A stretch of DNA of 64,000 nt from Limobrevibacterium gyesilva (GTDB lineage Bacteria; Pseudomonadota; Alphaproteobacteria; Acetobacterales; Acetobacteraceae): assembly GCF_025989185.1 (NCBI RefSeq), contig NZ_JAPDNT010000007.1, positions 62,001 through 126,000 on the forward strand, in the 5' to 3' direction. Shown one piece after another: positions 49,082 to 59,570 of this stretch. The first letter of the stretch is position 1. Each line of letters starts with the position of its first letter. The notes below the pieces were generated by a model. That model was not told the DNA's origin and ran no database searches. It saw nothing but the letters and a program-made list of their open reading frames with translations. The position numbers were made by a program, and so were the translations under genes.

Positions 49082-50918
49082 ATGCGGGCTGAGCAGCCGC
49101 TCGCCGCGCCGATCGCGCGGCATGTCTGGGAGACGCGCTATCGCGCCGGCGCGCCGGCCGAGCTGTCCGTCGCCGCCACCTGGCGACGGGTGGCGCATGC
49201 GCTGGCGCAGGTCGAGCCGGCCGATCGCGACGTGTGGGAAGGGCGGTTCCTGGAGATCCTGCAGGACTTCCGGTTCCTGCCCGGCGGCCGCATCCAGGCC
49301 GGCGCCGGCACCCACCGGCAGGCGACGCTGTTCAACTGCTTCGTCATGGGGATCATCGAGGATTCGATCCCCGGCATCTTCCAGGCGCTGCGCGAAGGTG
49401 CCGTGACCATGCAGCAGGGCGGCGGCGTCGGCTACGACTTCTCGACCCTCCGGCCGCGAGGGGCGCGGGCGCGCGCGGCGGGGTCCATCGCTTCCGGCCC
49501 GGTGTCGTTCATGGATGTCTGGGACGCGATGTGCGCCACCATCCAGTCGACCGGCGCCCGCCGCGGCGCGATGATGGCGACGCTGCGCTGCGACCATCCC
49601 GACATCGCCGAATTCATCGATGCCAAGCGCGCGCCTGGCCGGCTGCGCCACTTCAACCTGTCTGTGCAGGTGACGGACGCGCTCATGCACGCCGTGGCCC
49701 GCGACGAGGAATGGAAGCTGGTGTTCCCCGCCGCCGCCCTTGACGAAGACGGCGACAGCGTGGTGCGGGAATGGCCGGGCCATGCTGCCGCGGTGGGGTG
49801 CCGCATCCTGCGCCGCGTGCGCGCGCGGGAGTTGTGGCACAGCCTGCTGCGCGCCAGCTACGATACCGGCGAGCCGGGCGTGCTGTTCATCGACCGTATC
49901 AACCGGCTGAACAACCTGGCCTACTGCGAGCGCATCAGCGCCACCAATCCCTGCGGCGAAGTGCCGCTGCCGCCTTATGGCGCCTGCGACCTCGGCGCGA
50001 TCAACCTGACGCGCCTGATCCGCGACCCCTTCACGCCGCAAGCCCGGCTCGACACGCAGCGCGTGGCGGATATCGCCGCGACCGCGGTGCGCCTGCTGGA
50101 CAACGTGATCGACGCCTCGATCTTCCCGCTGCCGCAGCAGCGCCAGGCGGTGCTGCGGGCGCGGCGGATCGGCCTTGGCATCACTGGGCTGGCCGATGCG
50201 CTGGTGATGCTCGGCTTGCGCTACGGCAGCGAGGCGGCGCTGGCGTTCGCGGAGACGACGATGCGCGCGATCTGCCATGCCGCCTACCGGCAGTCGGTGG
50301 CGATCGCGCGCGAGAAGGGCAGCTTCCCTGCATTCGCGCGTGCCGCGTATCTGCAGTCGCCGTTCATCGAGGCGCTGCCTGCGGATATTCGCGACGACAT
50401 CGCGCGCGACGGCATCCGCAACAGCCATCTGCTGTCGATCGCGCCGACCGGCACGATCAGCCTGCTCGCCGGCAACGTGTCGAGCGGGATCGAGCCGGTG
50501 TTCGCGCCGGATCACCGCCGCATGGTGCTGAACGCGCAGGGTGCGGCCGGTTGCGTTCGTGGTGACCGACTATGCCGTGCAGCTGTGGCGGGAGCGGCAG
50601 GGCCGGACGGACGGCGGGCCGGACGCAATGGTGACGGCGGGCGAAGTGCCGATCGAGGCGCATCTGGGCATGCAGGCCGTGCTGCAGGCGCATGTGGACA
50701 ATGCGATCTCCAAGACGATCCATGTCCCGGCGGAGACCCCGTTCGAGGCCTTCGCCGGCGTCTATGAGCGCGCCTACGAAAAGGGGCTGAAAGGCTGCAC
50801 GACGTTCCGGCCCGCCGCGGGCGTGGAAGCCGTGCTGGGGCCGGTGGCGGAGAGGGCGGCGCCCTGCGGTGCCGATGCGTCGCTCAAACGAATCGCCAGG
50901 GCAGCGGAATCGCGATAG
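49082..50918 (+). pseudogene. nrdJ: Class II (B12-dependent) ribonucleotide reductase, frameshifted
   Basis: Makes deoxyribonucleotides using adenosylcobalamin, without needing oxygen. The first frame (49082-50539, 486 residues) holds the core: redox cysteines C86 (FNCFVM) and C170 (ATLRCDHPD), and the active site N289-C291-E293 in NPCGEVPL. At GGG 50539-50541 the frame must skip one base; reading resumes at GTG 50541 with RPVAFVVTDYAVQLWRERQG and ends at 50918 (125 more residues, containing KGCTTFRP). The unshifted frame runs on to 50767 as unrelated sequence. The merged protein (611 residues) also lacks the usual C-terminal Cys pair. Real frameshift or one-G assembly error. Confidence 0.85.
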
Positions 50919-50938
50919 CATCCGTGCAACCGCCGTGA

Positions 50939-52282
<1,344 letters not shown>

Positions 52283-52284
52283 TC

Positions 52285-53298
52285 GTGGCGGCGATGAACA
52301 TGGTGCAGGCGCTGAACGCGGCGATGGACATCATGCTGGGCCGCGACGCGAACGTGGTCGTGTTCGGCGAGGATGTCGGTTATTTCGGCGGCGTGTTCCG
52401 CTGCACCGAGGGGCTGCAGCGGAAATACGGGCCTTCGCGCGTGTTCGACACGCCGATCGCCGAGGCGGGCCTGCTGGCCACCGCCGTCGGCATGGGCGCG
52501 TACGGCTTGCGGCCGGTGGTGGAGATCCAGTTCGCGGATTACATCTATCCCGCCACCGACCAGCTGATTTCCGAGGCCGCGCGGCTGCGCTATCGCTCGG
52601 TGGGCGATTTCACCGCGCCGATCACGGTGCGCGCGCCGTGCGGGGGCGGCATCTTCGGTGGGCAGACGCACAGCCAGAGCCCGGAGGCGATCTTCACCCA
52701 TGTCTGCGGGCTGACCACCGTGATTCCGTCGAACCCCTATGACGCCAAGGGCCTGCTGATCAGCGCGATCGAGGACGACGATCCGGTGATCTTCCTGGAG
52801 CCGAAGCGCCTGTACAACGGCCCGTTCGATGGCCACCACGACCGGCCGGTGACGCCCTGGACCGAGCATCCCGCGGGAGAGGTGCCGGACGGCTACTACA
52901 CGGTCCCGCTCGGCAAGGCGTCGGTGGTGCGGTCCGGCGAGGCGGTGACAGTGCTGACCTACGGCACCATGGTGCATGTCGCGATGACGGCCGTGGCCGA
53001 GAGCGGCGTGGACGGCGAGGTCATCGACCTGCGCACGCTGATCCCGATCGACATCGACACGATCGTGGACTCCGTGCGGAAAACGGGGCGGTGCGTCATC
53101 GTCCATGAAGCCACCCGCACCAGCGGGTTCGGCGCCGAGCTGTCGGCGCTGGTGCAGGAGAACTGTTTCTACAGCCTCGAGGCGCCGATCGTCCGCGTGA
53201 CCGGATGGGACACGCCGTATCCACATTCGCTGGAATGGGACTACTTCCCGGGCCCGAAGCGGGTGGCGGAGGGGCTGCGGCGGGCGATGGAGGGCTGA
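52285..53298 (+). CDS. bkdA2: Branched-chain 2-oxoacid dehydrogenase E1 beta subunit
   Basis: A 337-residue transketolase-like partner of E1 alpha. It opens MNMVQALNAAMDIMLGRDANVVVFGEDVGYFGGVFRCT and contains FDTPIAEAGLLATAVGMGAYGLRPVVEIQFADYI, then VHEATRTSGFGAEL. GTG 52285 lies 2 bases after the E1 alpha stop with GGGG at 52273-52276; an in-frame ATG is at 52294. The E2 gene starts one base after this gene's stop. Confidence 0.94.
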   Translation: MAAMNMVQALNAAMDIMLGRDANVVVFGEDVGYFGGVFRCTEGLQRKYGPSRVFDTPIAEAGLLATAVGMGAYGLRPVVEIQFADYIYPATDQLISEAARLRYRSVGDFTAPITVRAPCGGGIFGGQTHSQSPEAIFTHVCGLTTVIPSNPYDAKGLLISAIEDDDPVIFLEPKRLYNGPFDGHHDRPVTPWTEHPAGEVPDGYYTVPLGKASVVRSGEAVTVLTYGTMVHVAMTAVAESGVDGEVIDLRTLIPIDIDTIVDSVRKTGRCVIVHEATRTSGFGAELSALVQENCFYSLEAPIVRVTGWDTPYPHSLEWDYFPGPKRVAEGLRRAMEG

Positions 53299-53299
53299 G

Positions 53300-54529
53300 A
53301 TGGGGCGCTACGTGTTCAAGCTGCCCGATGTCGGCGAAGGCATCGCCGAGGCGGAAGTGGTGGGTTGGCACGTGCAGGTCGGCGCGACCGTGGCCGAGGA
53401 CGATCCGCTGGTCGATGTCATGACCGACAAGGCCACCGTGGAGATACCGTCGCCCCGCGCCGGCCGGGTCGTCGCGATCACCGGGACGCCCGGCGACAAG
53501 ATTCGCGTGGGCGCGGAACTCGTGGTGCTTGAAGTCGACGGCGAAGGAGCCGCGCCGGAGGTCGCCGCCCCGGTTGTGACGGCGGCGGCACCGGAGGTGG
53601 CCCGGCCAGCACCGGAAAGGCCTCCCGTCGCTTCGGCGGCGATCCCGCTGCGTTCGCCAGGGGCCAAGCCGCTGGCTTCTCCCGCCGTGCGCCGTCGCGC
53701 CCAGGAACTCGGCATCGCCCTGCAATTCATCGCCGGCACCGGGCCGGGGGGCCGCATCGGCCATGCGGACCTTGATGCCTATGGGGCCTCGGGCGGCCGT
53801 GCGCCGCTTTCCGCGGGGCGTGCGAGGCTGGAGGCGGTCGAGGAAGTCAAGATTATCGGGTTGCGGCGGCGGATCGCCGAGCGCATGCAGGAGTCCAAGC
53901 GGCGGATCCCGCACTACTCCTATGTCGAGGAACTCGACGTGACCGCGCTGGAGGAACTGCGCGGCCATCTCAACGCGCGGCATGGCGCCGAGCGGCCACG
54001 GCTGACGCTGTTGCCGTTCCTGGTGCGCGCGCTGGTTCGCGCCATTCCGCGGTTCCCGCAGGTCAACGCCCTGTTCGACGACGAGGCCGGCATCCTGCGG
54101 CGCCATGCCGCGGTGCATATGGGCATTGCCACGCAGACGCCGCAGGGGCTGATGGTGCCGGTCGTTCGTCACGCCGAGGCGTTGGATCTGTGGGAGGCCG
54201 CGTCGGAGATCGCCCGGCTGGCGAATGCGGCCCGGGAGGGCAAGGCGCCTCGCGATGCGCTGAGCGGCTCGACCATCACCATCACCAGCCTGGGGCCGAT
54301 CGGCGGCATCGTCACCACCCCCGTGATCAACCTTCCGGAGGTGGCGATCATCGGTGTGAACCGCATCGTCGAGCGGCCTGTCGTGCGCGACGGGCAGATC
54401 GTGGTGCGCAAGATGATGAACCTGTCCTGCTCGTTCGACCATCGCGTGGTCGATGGCTGGGACGCGGCCCAGTTCGTGCAGGAGCTGAAGGCGCTGCTGG
54501 AGCAGCCCGCAACGTTGTTCGTCGAATAA
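53300..54529 (+). CDS. bkdB: Dihydrolipoamide acyltransferase (E2) of the branched-chain complex
   Basis: Transfers the acyl group from lipoyl to CoA. The 409 residues comprise a lipoyl domain with lipoylated K44 (VMTDKATVEIP), a Pro/Ala linker, an E3-binding domain (LASPAVRRRAQELGI, about 125-160) and the acyltransferase domain ending with H381 and D385 in FDHRVVDGWD. A single lipoyl domain is typical of branched-chain complexes. It begins one base after the E1 beta stop. Confidence 0.95.
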   Translation: MGRYVFKLPDVGEGIAEAEVVGWHVQVGATVAEDDPLVDVMTDKATVEIPSPRAGRVVAITGTPGDKIRVGAELVVLEVDGEGAAPEVAAPVVTAAAPEVARPAPERPPVASAAIPLRSPGAKPLASPAVRRRAQELGIALQFIAGTGPGGRIGHADLDAYGASGGRAPLSAGRARLEAVEEVKIIGLRRRIAERMQESKRRIPHYSYVEELDVTALEELRGHLNARHGAERPRLTLLPFLVRALVRAIPRFPQVNALFDDEAGILRRHAAVHMGIATQTPQGLMVPVVRHAEALDLWEAASEIARLANAAREGKAPRDALSGSTITITSLGPIGGIVTTPVINLPEVAIIGVNRIVERPVVRDGQIVVRKMMNLSCSFDHRVVDGWDAAQFVQELKALLEQPATLFVE

Positions 54530-54542
54530 GGGACACGACGCG

Positions 54543-55946
54543 ATGATCCGCACCAAGGTCCTCGTGGTGGGCGGCGGCCCGGGCGGCTATGTGGCCGCGA
54601 TCCGCGCCGGGCAACTGGGGTTGGAGACGATCCTGGTCGAAGCCGAGCGGCTTGGCGGCACCTGCCTGATCAAGGGGTGCATCCCGTCCAAGGCGCTGAT
54701 CCACGCCGCCGGGACGTTCGAGGCCATGCGGCGCGCGGCCGGCGGCGATGCGCTCGGCATCATGCTGCCAGAACCGCCGCGGATCGATCTGGCCAGGACG
54801 GTGCGCTGGAAGGAAGGGATCGTCGACCGGCTCAACCATGGCGTCGCCGCGCTGTTGCGCAAGGCGAAGGTGCGCGTGATCGAGGGCTGGGCGACGTTCT
54901 CCGACGCCAAGACATGCACGGTGCGGACCGCGGGCGGCGAGGAGAGCGTGCGAGCGGAACACGTCATCCTCGCCAACGGGTCCGAGCCGGCATTCCCTCT
55001 CGGGCTGGAGCCGGGCGGTCCCGTGATCTCGTCCACCGAGGCGCTGTTGCTGGACCGGCTGCCGGAAAGGCTGCTCGTGGTCGGGGCCGGCTATATCGGC
55101 CTGGAGCTTGGCACGGCTTTCCGCAAGATGGGCTCTGACGTGACGGTGGTGGAAGCGCGCGAGCGCGTCCTGCCGAACTGGGACGAGAAGCTGACGAATC
55201 CAGTGAAGCGCTGGCTGGAGCGTGCCGGCGTGACCCTGCATCTGGGCGCCAGCGTCGAGGCGGTGGAGCATACGGGCGCCGAGGCCGTGGCCATCGTGCG
55301 GACGGGGGAAGGGCCGGCCATCCGCATCGCGGCGGAGAAGGTGCTGGTGACCGTCGGGCGAAGGCCGCGCACGCAAGGCTGGGGCTTGGAGGCGATGGCC
55401 GTCGACATGGCCGGACCGTTCGTGCGGATCGACGAGCAGTGCCGGACGTCGATGCGCGACGTGTGGGCGATCGGCGACCTGGTGGGCGAACCGATGCTGG
55501 CGCACAAGGCTTCGGCGCAGGGCGAGCTGGTGGCGGAGCTGATTGCGGGCGCACGGCGGCACTTCGATCCCGTCGCCATCCCCGCAGTGTGCTTCACGGA
55601 GCCGGAGATCGTCAGCGTCGGCCTGACCCCGCCGGAGGCCGAAGAGCGCGGCCTGGATGCCATCGTCGGTCAGTTCCCGTTCGCGGCGAGTGGCCGCGCG
55701 CTGAGCATGGAGGCGGGGGAGGATGGCGGGTTCGTTCGCGTGATCGCGCGCCGCGACGATCACCGGCTGCTCGGCGTCCAGGCGGTGGGCGCGCATGTTG
55801 CCGAGCTTGTGGGCGAATTTACGCTGGCGATGGAGATGGGGGCGCTACTGGAGGATGTGGCCGGCACGATCCACGCGCATCCGACGCTGACAGAGGCGTT
55901 CCACGAAGCCGCCCTGAAGGGGCTGGGGCACGCGATCCATATCTGA
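54543..55946 (+). CDS. lpdA: Dihydrolipoyl dehydrogenase (E3)
   Basis: FAD enzyme that reoxidises dihydrolipoamide to make NADH. The 467 residues start with the FAD loop VVGGGPGGYVAAIRAG (8-23), the redox pair C41/C46 in GGTCLIKGCIPSKALIH, the NAD-binding VGAGYIGLELGTAFRKMGSDV and the C-terminal catalytic HAHPTLTEAFHEA. The CLIKGC form is typical of branched-chain complex E3. Converges with the ABC permease 5 bases downstream. Confidence 0.96.
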   Translation: MIRTKVLVVGGGPGGYVAAIRAGQLGLETILVEAERLGGTCLIKGCIPSKALIHAAGTFEAMRRAAGGDALGIMLPEPPRIDLARTVRWKEGIVDRLNHGVAALLRKAKVRVIEGWATFSDAKTCTVRTAGGEESVRAEHVILANGSEPAFPLGLEPGGPVISSTEALLLDRLPERLLVVGAGYIGLELGTAFRKMGSDVTVVEARERVLPNWDEKLTNPVKRWLERAGVTLHLGASVEAVEHTGAEAVAIVRTGEGPAIRIAAEKVLVTVGRRPRTQGWGLEAMAVDMAGPFVRIDEQCRTSMRDVWAIGDLVGEPMLAHKASAQGELVAELIAGARRHFDPVAIPAVCFTEPEIVSVGLTPPEAEERGLDAIVGQFPFAASGRALSMEAGEDGGFVRVIARRDDHRLLGVQAVGAHVAELVGEFTLAMEMGALLEDVAGTIHAHPTLTEAFHEAALKGLGHAIHI

Positions 55947-55951
55947 AAGCG

Positions 55952-56809
55952 TCAGCCCTTCACGCCGCCCATCGTCAGCCCGGCCGTCATGAATCGCCGG
56001 AACGCGTAGTAGATCACCAGCGGCGGCAGCGCATAGATGATCGAGGCGGCCATCAGGTAGTTCCACGGCGCCTCGTCGCTGTTGAGGAACTTGCCCAGCA
56101 CGACCGGCACCGTGATCGTGGCGTCCGACGACAGCAGCAGGAACGCGTACAGGTATTCGTTCCATGCCAGCAGCAGGGCATAGGTGCCGACGGCCACGAG
56201 GGCGGGGGCCATGAGCGGCAGGTAGATGCGCACGAAGATCTGCGGCGGCGAAGCGCCGTCGATCCGGGCCGCCTCGTCCAGCTCATGCGGAATGCTCGCG
56301 CTGTACTGGCAGAAGATGAAGATGGCGTAGGGCGTCGCGAACGTCACTTCCACCGCGATCACCGACCAGTAGCTGTCCACCAGCCCGTAATTGCTCATGA
56401 TCCGGTAGAACGGGATGGCGAGGAAGGACATCGGGATCACGTAGGTCAGCAGCGCCGCGTTGGTCAGCAGCCAGCCGATCCGTATCCGCAGCCGCATGAT
56501 GGCATAGCTTGTCGCCGACCCGATGGCGAGGGTGAGCAGCGCCACGATCACGCCGATGAGCAGGCTGTTGCCCATCTGCCGCCAGTAGTTGGCGAGATAC
56601 CAGTAGCCCTCGTTGAACACCGTCTGGAAGGCGTGCAGCGTGGGGTTCGGCGGCCAGATATTGGTGCTGAACACATCCTCTTTCTCCTGCACCGCCACCA
56701 GCACCATGTTGTAGAGCGGTGCGAGGGTCCAGATCAGGATCACGAGGCCGAGCAGCATGGCGCCGGCATTGCCGAGCCGTCCGTTCGCCCGCCGCGCCTG
56801 CGTGCTCAC
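55952..56809 (-). CDS. Carbohydrate ABC transporter permease (MalG-type)
   Basis: A 285-residue permease with six predicted helices and the inner-membrane coupling motif EAARIDGASPPQIFVRIYLPLMAPAL. The start overlaps the upstream permease stop by 4 bases. It works with the partner permease and binding protein upstream. No ATP-binding gene is present in this cluster, so the transporter must borrow one from elsewhere. Confidence 0.92.
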   Translation of the reverse strand: MSTQARRANGRLGNAGAMLLGLVILIWTLAPLYNMVLVAVQEKEDVFSTNIWPPNPTLHAFQTVFNEGYWYLANYWRQMGNSLLIGVIVALLTLAIGSATSYAIMRLRIRIGWLLTNAALLTYVIPMSFLAIPFYRIMSNYGLVDSYWSVIAVEVTFATPYAIFIFCQYSASIPHELDEAARIDGASPPQIFVRIYLPLMAPALVAVGTYALLLAWNEYLYAFLLLSSDATITVPVVLGKFLNSDEAPWNYLMAASIIYALPPLVIYYAFRRFMTAGLTMGGVKG

Positions 56810-57717
56810 AGTTGCACCTCGCCTTTGCCCATCTTGCGCATCAGGACGATCACCAGCGGGATCAGCAGCGGCAATGCGGAGATCACCGCCGCCATGCCCA
56901 GCCGCGGCTGGCTCAGTTCGAACGCATCGCGGATGCCGAGCGTGGCCAGCACGTGCGTCTGCAGCGCGGGTCCGCCGCCGCTGACGAAGTGGACGGTGTT
57001 GAAGTCTCCCAGTGTCCAGATCACCGAGAGCAGGGTGCAGACCAGGTAGAGGTTCGCCATGATCGGGAAGGTGATGTGGACGAACCGGTTGAGGCCGGTG
57101 GCGCCGTCCACGCTGGCGGATTCATACAACTCCTGCGGGATCGCCATGCGGCCGGCCAGGAAGATCAGCGTCCAGAACGGCATCCACTTCCAGATATAGG
57201 CCACGATGTTGGAGGCGAGCGCGAGGCTTCCGTTATCGAGCCAAGGCGGCCCGTCGACCTGGAACAGTGTCCAGATGACGTTGTTGATGAATCCCCACTG
57301 GCCGTTGAGCATCCAGTTGATGGAGATGAAGGTCGGGATCGCCGGCACCGCCCAGGGCAGGATGAAGATCAGCAGCAGCCACTTCACCCATCGCTGCGGC
57401 CGCATGAAGAAGCCGGACAGCATGAGCGCGAGAAACAGCTTCAGGTTCACGCCGACCGCCAGGAAGATCAGGGTGTTCACGACCGTTTCCATGTAGATCG
57501 GGTCGTTGAACAGGGCCCGGTAGGTGGCGGGCGCGCTGCCGAGCCACAGGCCGTAGCCAACCGGGAAGATCACGAAGGCGAGGAAGACCGCGATGTACGG
57601 CAGCACGAAGGCGCCCGCCCAAAGCGCGTTGGAACCCGGAACCAATCCCTCCCAGACCGCGTGCCGAACCGCCCGGCCGCCAAGCCGTGCCGTGCTGCCG
57701 GCGGAGGTGATTGCCAT
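56806..57717 (-). CDS. Carbohydrate ABC transporter permease (MalF-type)
   Basis: A 303-residue permease, first of the two. It has six helices and the EAA-type motif ELYESASVDGATGLNRFVHITFPIMA. N-terminal residues 1-30 are polar and Arg-rich. It lies 10 bases after the binding protein stop and overlaps the next gene by 4 bases, a typical sugar importer operon. Confidence 0.92.
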   Translation of the reverse strand: MAITSAGSTARLGGRAVRHAVWEGLVPGSNALWAGAFVLPYIAVFLAFVIFPVGYGLWLGSAPATYRALFNDPIYMETVVNTLIFLAVGVNLKLFLALMLSGFFMRPQRWVKWLLLIFILPWAVPAIPTFISINWMLNGQWGFINNVIWTLFQVDGPPWLDNGSLALASNIVAYIWKWMPFWTLIFLAGRMAIPQELYESASVDGATGLNRFVHITFPIMANLYLVCTLLSVIWTLGDFNTVHFVSGGGPALQTHVLATLGIRDAFELSQPRLGMAAVISALPLLIPLVIVLMRKMGKGEVQL

Positions 57718-57727
57718 CCCCGCCTCG

Positions 57728-59107
57728 CTACTCCGCGGGCTCGGGGTATTTGGCGAAAGCGGCCTTGATCTGCTGGAACGCCGCGTCCACGGCCTTGTCG
57801 GGCGTCATGCGGTTCTGCATGACGCTCGCTTCCGCCGTGCCCCAGATCTGCTGGGCGTTCACATCCGCATAGGCCGGGTTGAAGGCCTGGAACCACGGCA
57901 TGGTCGGCCCGTCCAGTTCCTGCTTCACCGCCACGGGGCGGTGCGGATCCTTCGGGTCGGTCCAGAACGGATTACCCTTGACGATGGACGGCATCACCGG
58001 AAGCCAGCGCCCGCGCGCCTGCGCCAGGTAGGTGTCGAGGTTCTTGGGCTGGATCAGGTATTTCAGGAAGTCCTTGGCCGCATCGACGTTCGGCGCGCCC
58101 TTGGGCACGAAGGCCAGCTTCACCGAAACCAGGCTGGTCACCGGCTTGCCGTCCGGCCCGTTGGGCTGCGGCATGGTGATGATCTCGTGATAGTACTGCT
58201 CGGTCTTCTCCATCTGCGCGACGGCGATGGAGATCGTCGCGTTCGGCGTCATCACGATCTGCTTGGCATAGAAGGCATTGTTGTTGTCGGGGTCGCCCCA
58301 GTTGATGGCGCCCGGCGGCACATAGCCTTCCTTGTAGGGCGTGGTGAGTGCGGTCAGCGCGTCGATCGCCGCCTTGCGCACCTGCGGATCGTCGGCGTGC
58401 AGCTTGCCATCCGGGGTGACGATCCCGCCGCCGCCATAGGCCACCAGGAACTGGTTGAACAGATAGGTGCTGTCGGAATCACGCGTCGACAGCGAGTAGC
58501 CCAGGCCGTAGACGCGCTCGCCCTTGGCGCGCAGCTTCTTGTGCACATCCTCGAAGAACTTGAAATACGCGTTCCATTCCGCGGGGATGTCCGCGTCCTT
58601 GTAGCCGGCACGCTCGATCATCGGCCGCCATACTTCGTAGTGCAGGGCCTGCTGCTTGAGCGGGACGCCGTAGTCGCTGCGCTTGTGGGCGACGTTGTTG
58701 TACAGCCGCGCCGCCGTCAGCGCGGTCTGGTTGTATTCCGGCTTCTGCGTCTCCACGACATCCGACACGTCGACCAGCTTGTCGTTCCAGGCTGCCTGCG
58801 GCAGCAGCAGGAAGTCGCCGTTGTCGACATAGCAGATGTCCGGCACCTCGCCGGTCGTCATGGCGGAGATGATCTTCGCGGGGAGGTCCGAGCCGTTGTA
58901 GAAGGTCAGCGCGACCTTGTTGCCGGTCGCGGCTTCCCAGGCCGCGACCATATCCTTCATCGCCTGGTCTTCGGCAGGATAGAACCCCTGGTTCCACCAC
59001 ACGGTGACCGTTTGCCCGGCGGCCCGGGCAGGGGCTGCAGCGGCGAACGCGCTGAGCGCGCATACGCAAAGACAGCCTGCGAGGCTCCGCCACATCCTGC
59101 TGTGCAT
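57728..59107 (-). CDS. Carbohydrate ABC transporter substrate-binding protein
   Basis: A 459-residue periplasmic binding protein (SBP family 1). Signal peptide MHSRMWRSLAGCLCVCALSA...ARAAG (1-~30), then TVTVWWNQGFYPAEDQAMKDMVAAWEAATGN, GEVPDICYVDNGDF and APNVDAAKDFLKYLIQP. A start at ATG 59107 fits the signal peptide and has GGAGACGG upstream; a longer start exists at 59134. The ligand is a sugar or polyol by family; its identity is not visible. Confidence 0.9.
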   Translation of the reverse strand: MHSRMWRSLAGCLCVCALSAFAAAAPARAAGQTVTVWWNQGFYPAEDQAMKDMVAAWEAATGNKVALTFYNGSDLPAKIISAMTTGEVPDICYVDNGDFLLLPQAAWNDKLVDVSDVVETQKPEYNQTALTAARLYNNVAHKRSDYGVPLKQQALHYEVWRPMIERAGYKDADIPAEWNAYFKFFEDVHKKLRAKGERVYGLGYSLSTRDSDSTYLFNQFLVAYGGGGIVTPDGKLHADDPQVRKAAIDALTALTTPYKEGYVPPGAINWGDPDNNNAFYAKQIVMTPNATISIAVAQMEKTEQYYHEIITMPQPNGPDGKPVTSLVSVKLAFVPKGAPNVDAAKDFLKYLIQPKNLDTYLAQARGRWLPVMPSIVKGNPFWTDPKDPHRPVAVKQELDGPTMPWFQAFNPAYADVNAQQIWGTAEASVMQNRMTPDKAVDAAFQQIKAAFAKYPEPAE

Positions 59108-59570
59108 TCCTGCCGTCTCCCTCACTGCCGCCACCTGATCTGCCGGAGTGTCGGCGCGCCGTTACTCGCGTCAGCCGACATCCCGCCGCTGGCGGCCGGA
59201 TCGACGGCCCGGACCAAAAGCTGGGCCGTTCCCATTGGCCGCGCAACCGGATTCCACCACTGCGGGATGCAAAAAGCTGTGAATCTGCTGGCAATTTCAG
59301 ACGGCCGCTCGCGCGGGCAGCCTGGCTGCGGATCCCGTTGCACAGCGGCCCACGAATATTGCATGATTTGTCGAGAAGCGTTCCGCGTGCTGGCTCTGCA
59401 CTGGCAGAGCGGTCTGCTGGCTCTCATCTTGCCCGTTAACGTCGACGTGGAAGCCGCTGACACCGGACTTCCTCACGGCTGCCGACATCCATTTTGCGCA
59501 GTGCCTTCCGTTCGATCGGGATCACCCCATCCGCCGGCCGCGAAGAACGCATAAGAGGGAGTGCGCAGCG
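59108..59570. other. Divergent intergenic region, sugar importer and SBP genes
   Basis: About 460 bases between divergent transport genes, expected to contain both promoters. Visible structure: an inverted repeat CTCTGC-ACTG-GCAGAG (59394-59409), two direct copies of TGCTGGCTCT (59388-59397 and 59415-59424, 27 bases apart) and CGTTAACG (59434-59441), all within 55 bases. They could be regulator sites. An AT-rich GAATATTGCATGATTTG at 59353-59369 may belong to a promoter. No gene was recognised. Confidence 0.4.

Noticed and set aside
50537-50545. Programmed +1 frameshifting in nrdJ
   Set aside because: There is no stop codon at the shift, no slippery-codon context and no family precedent known to me; a simple indel explains it better.
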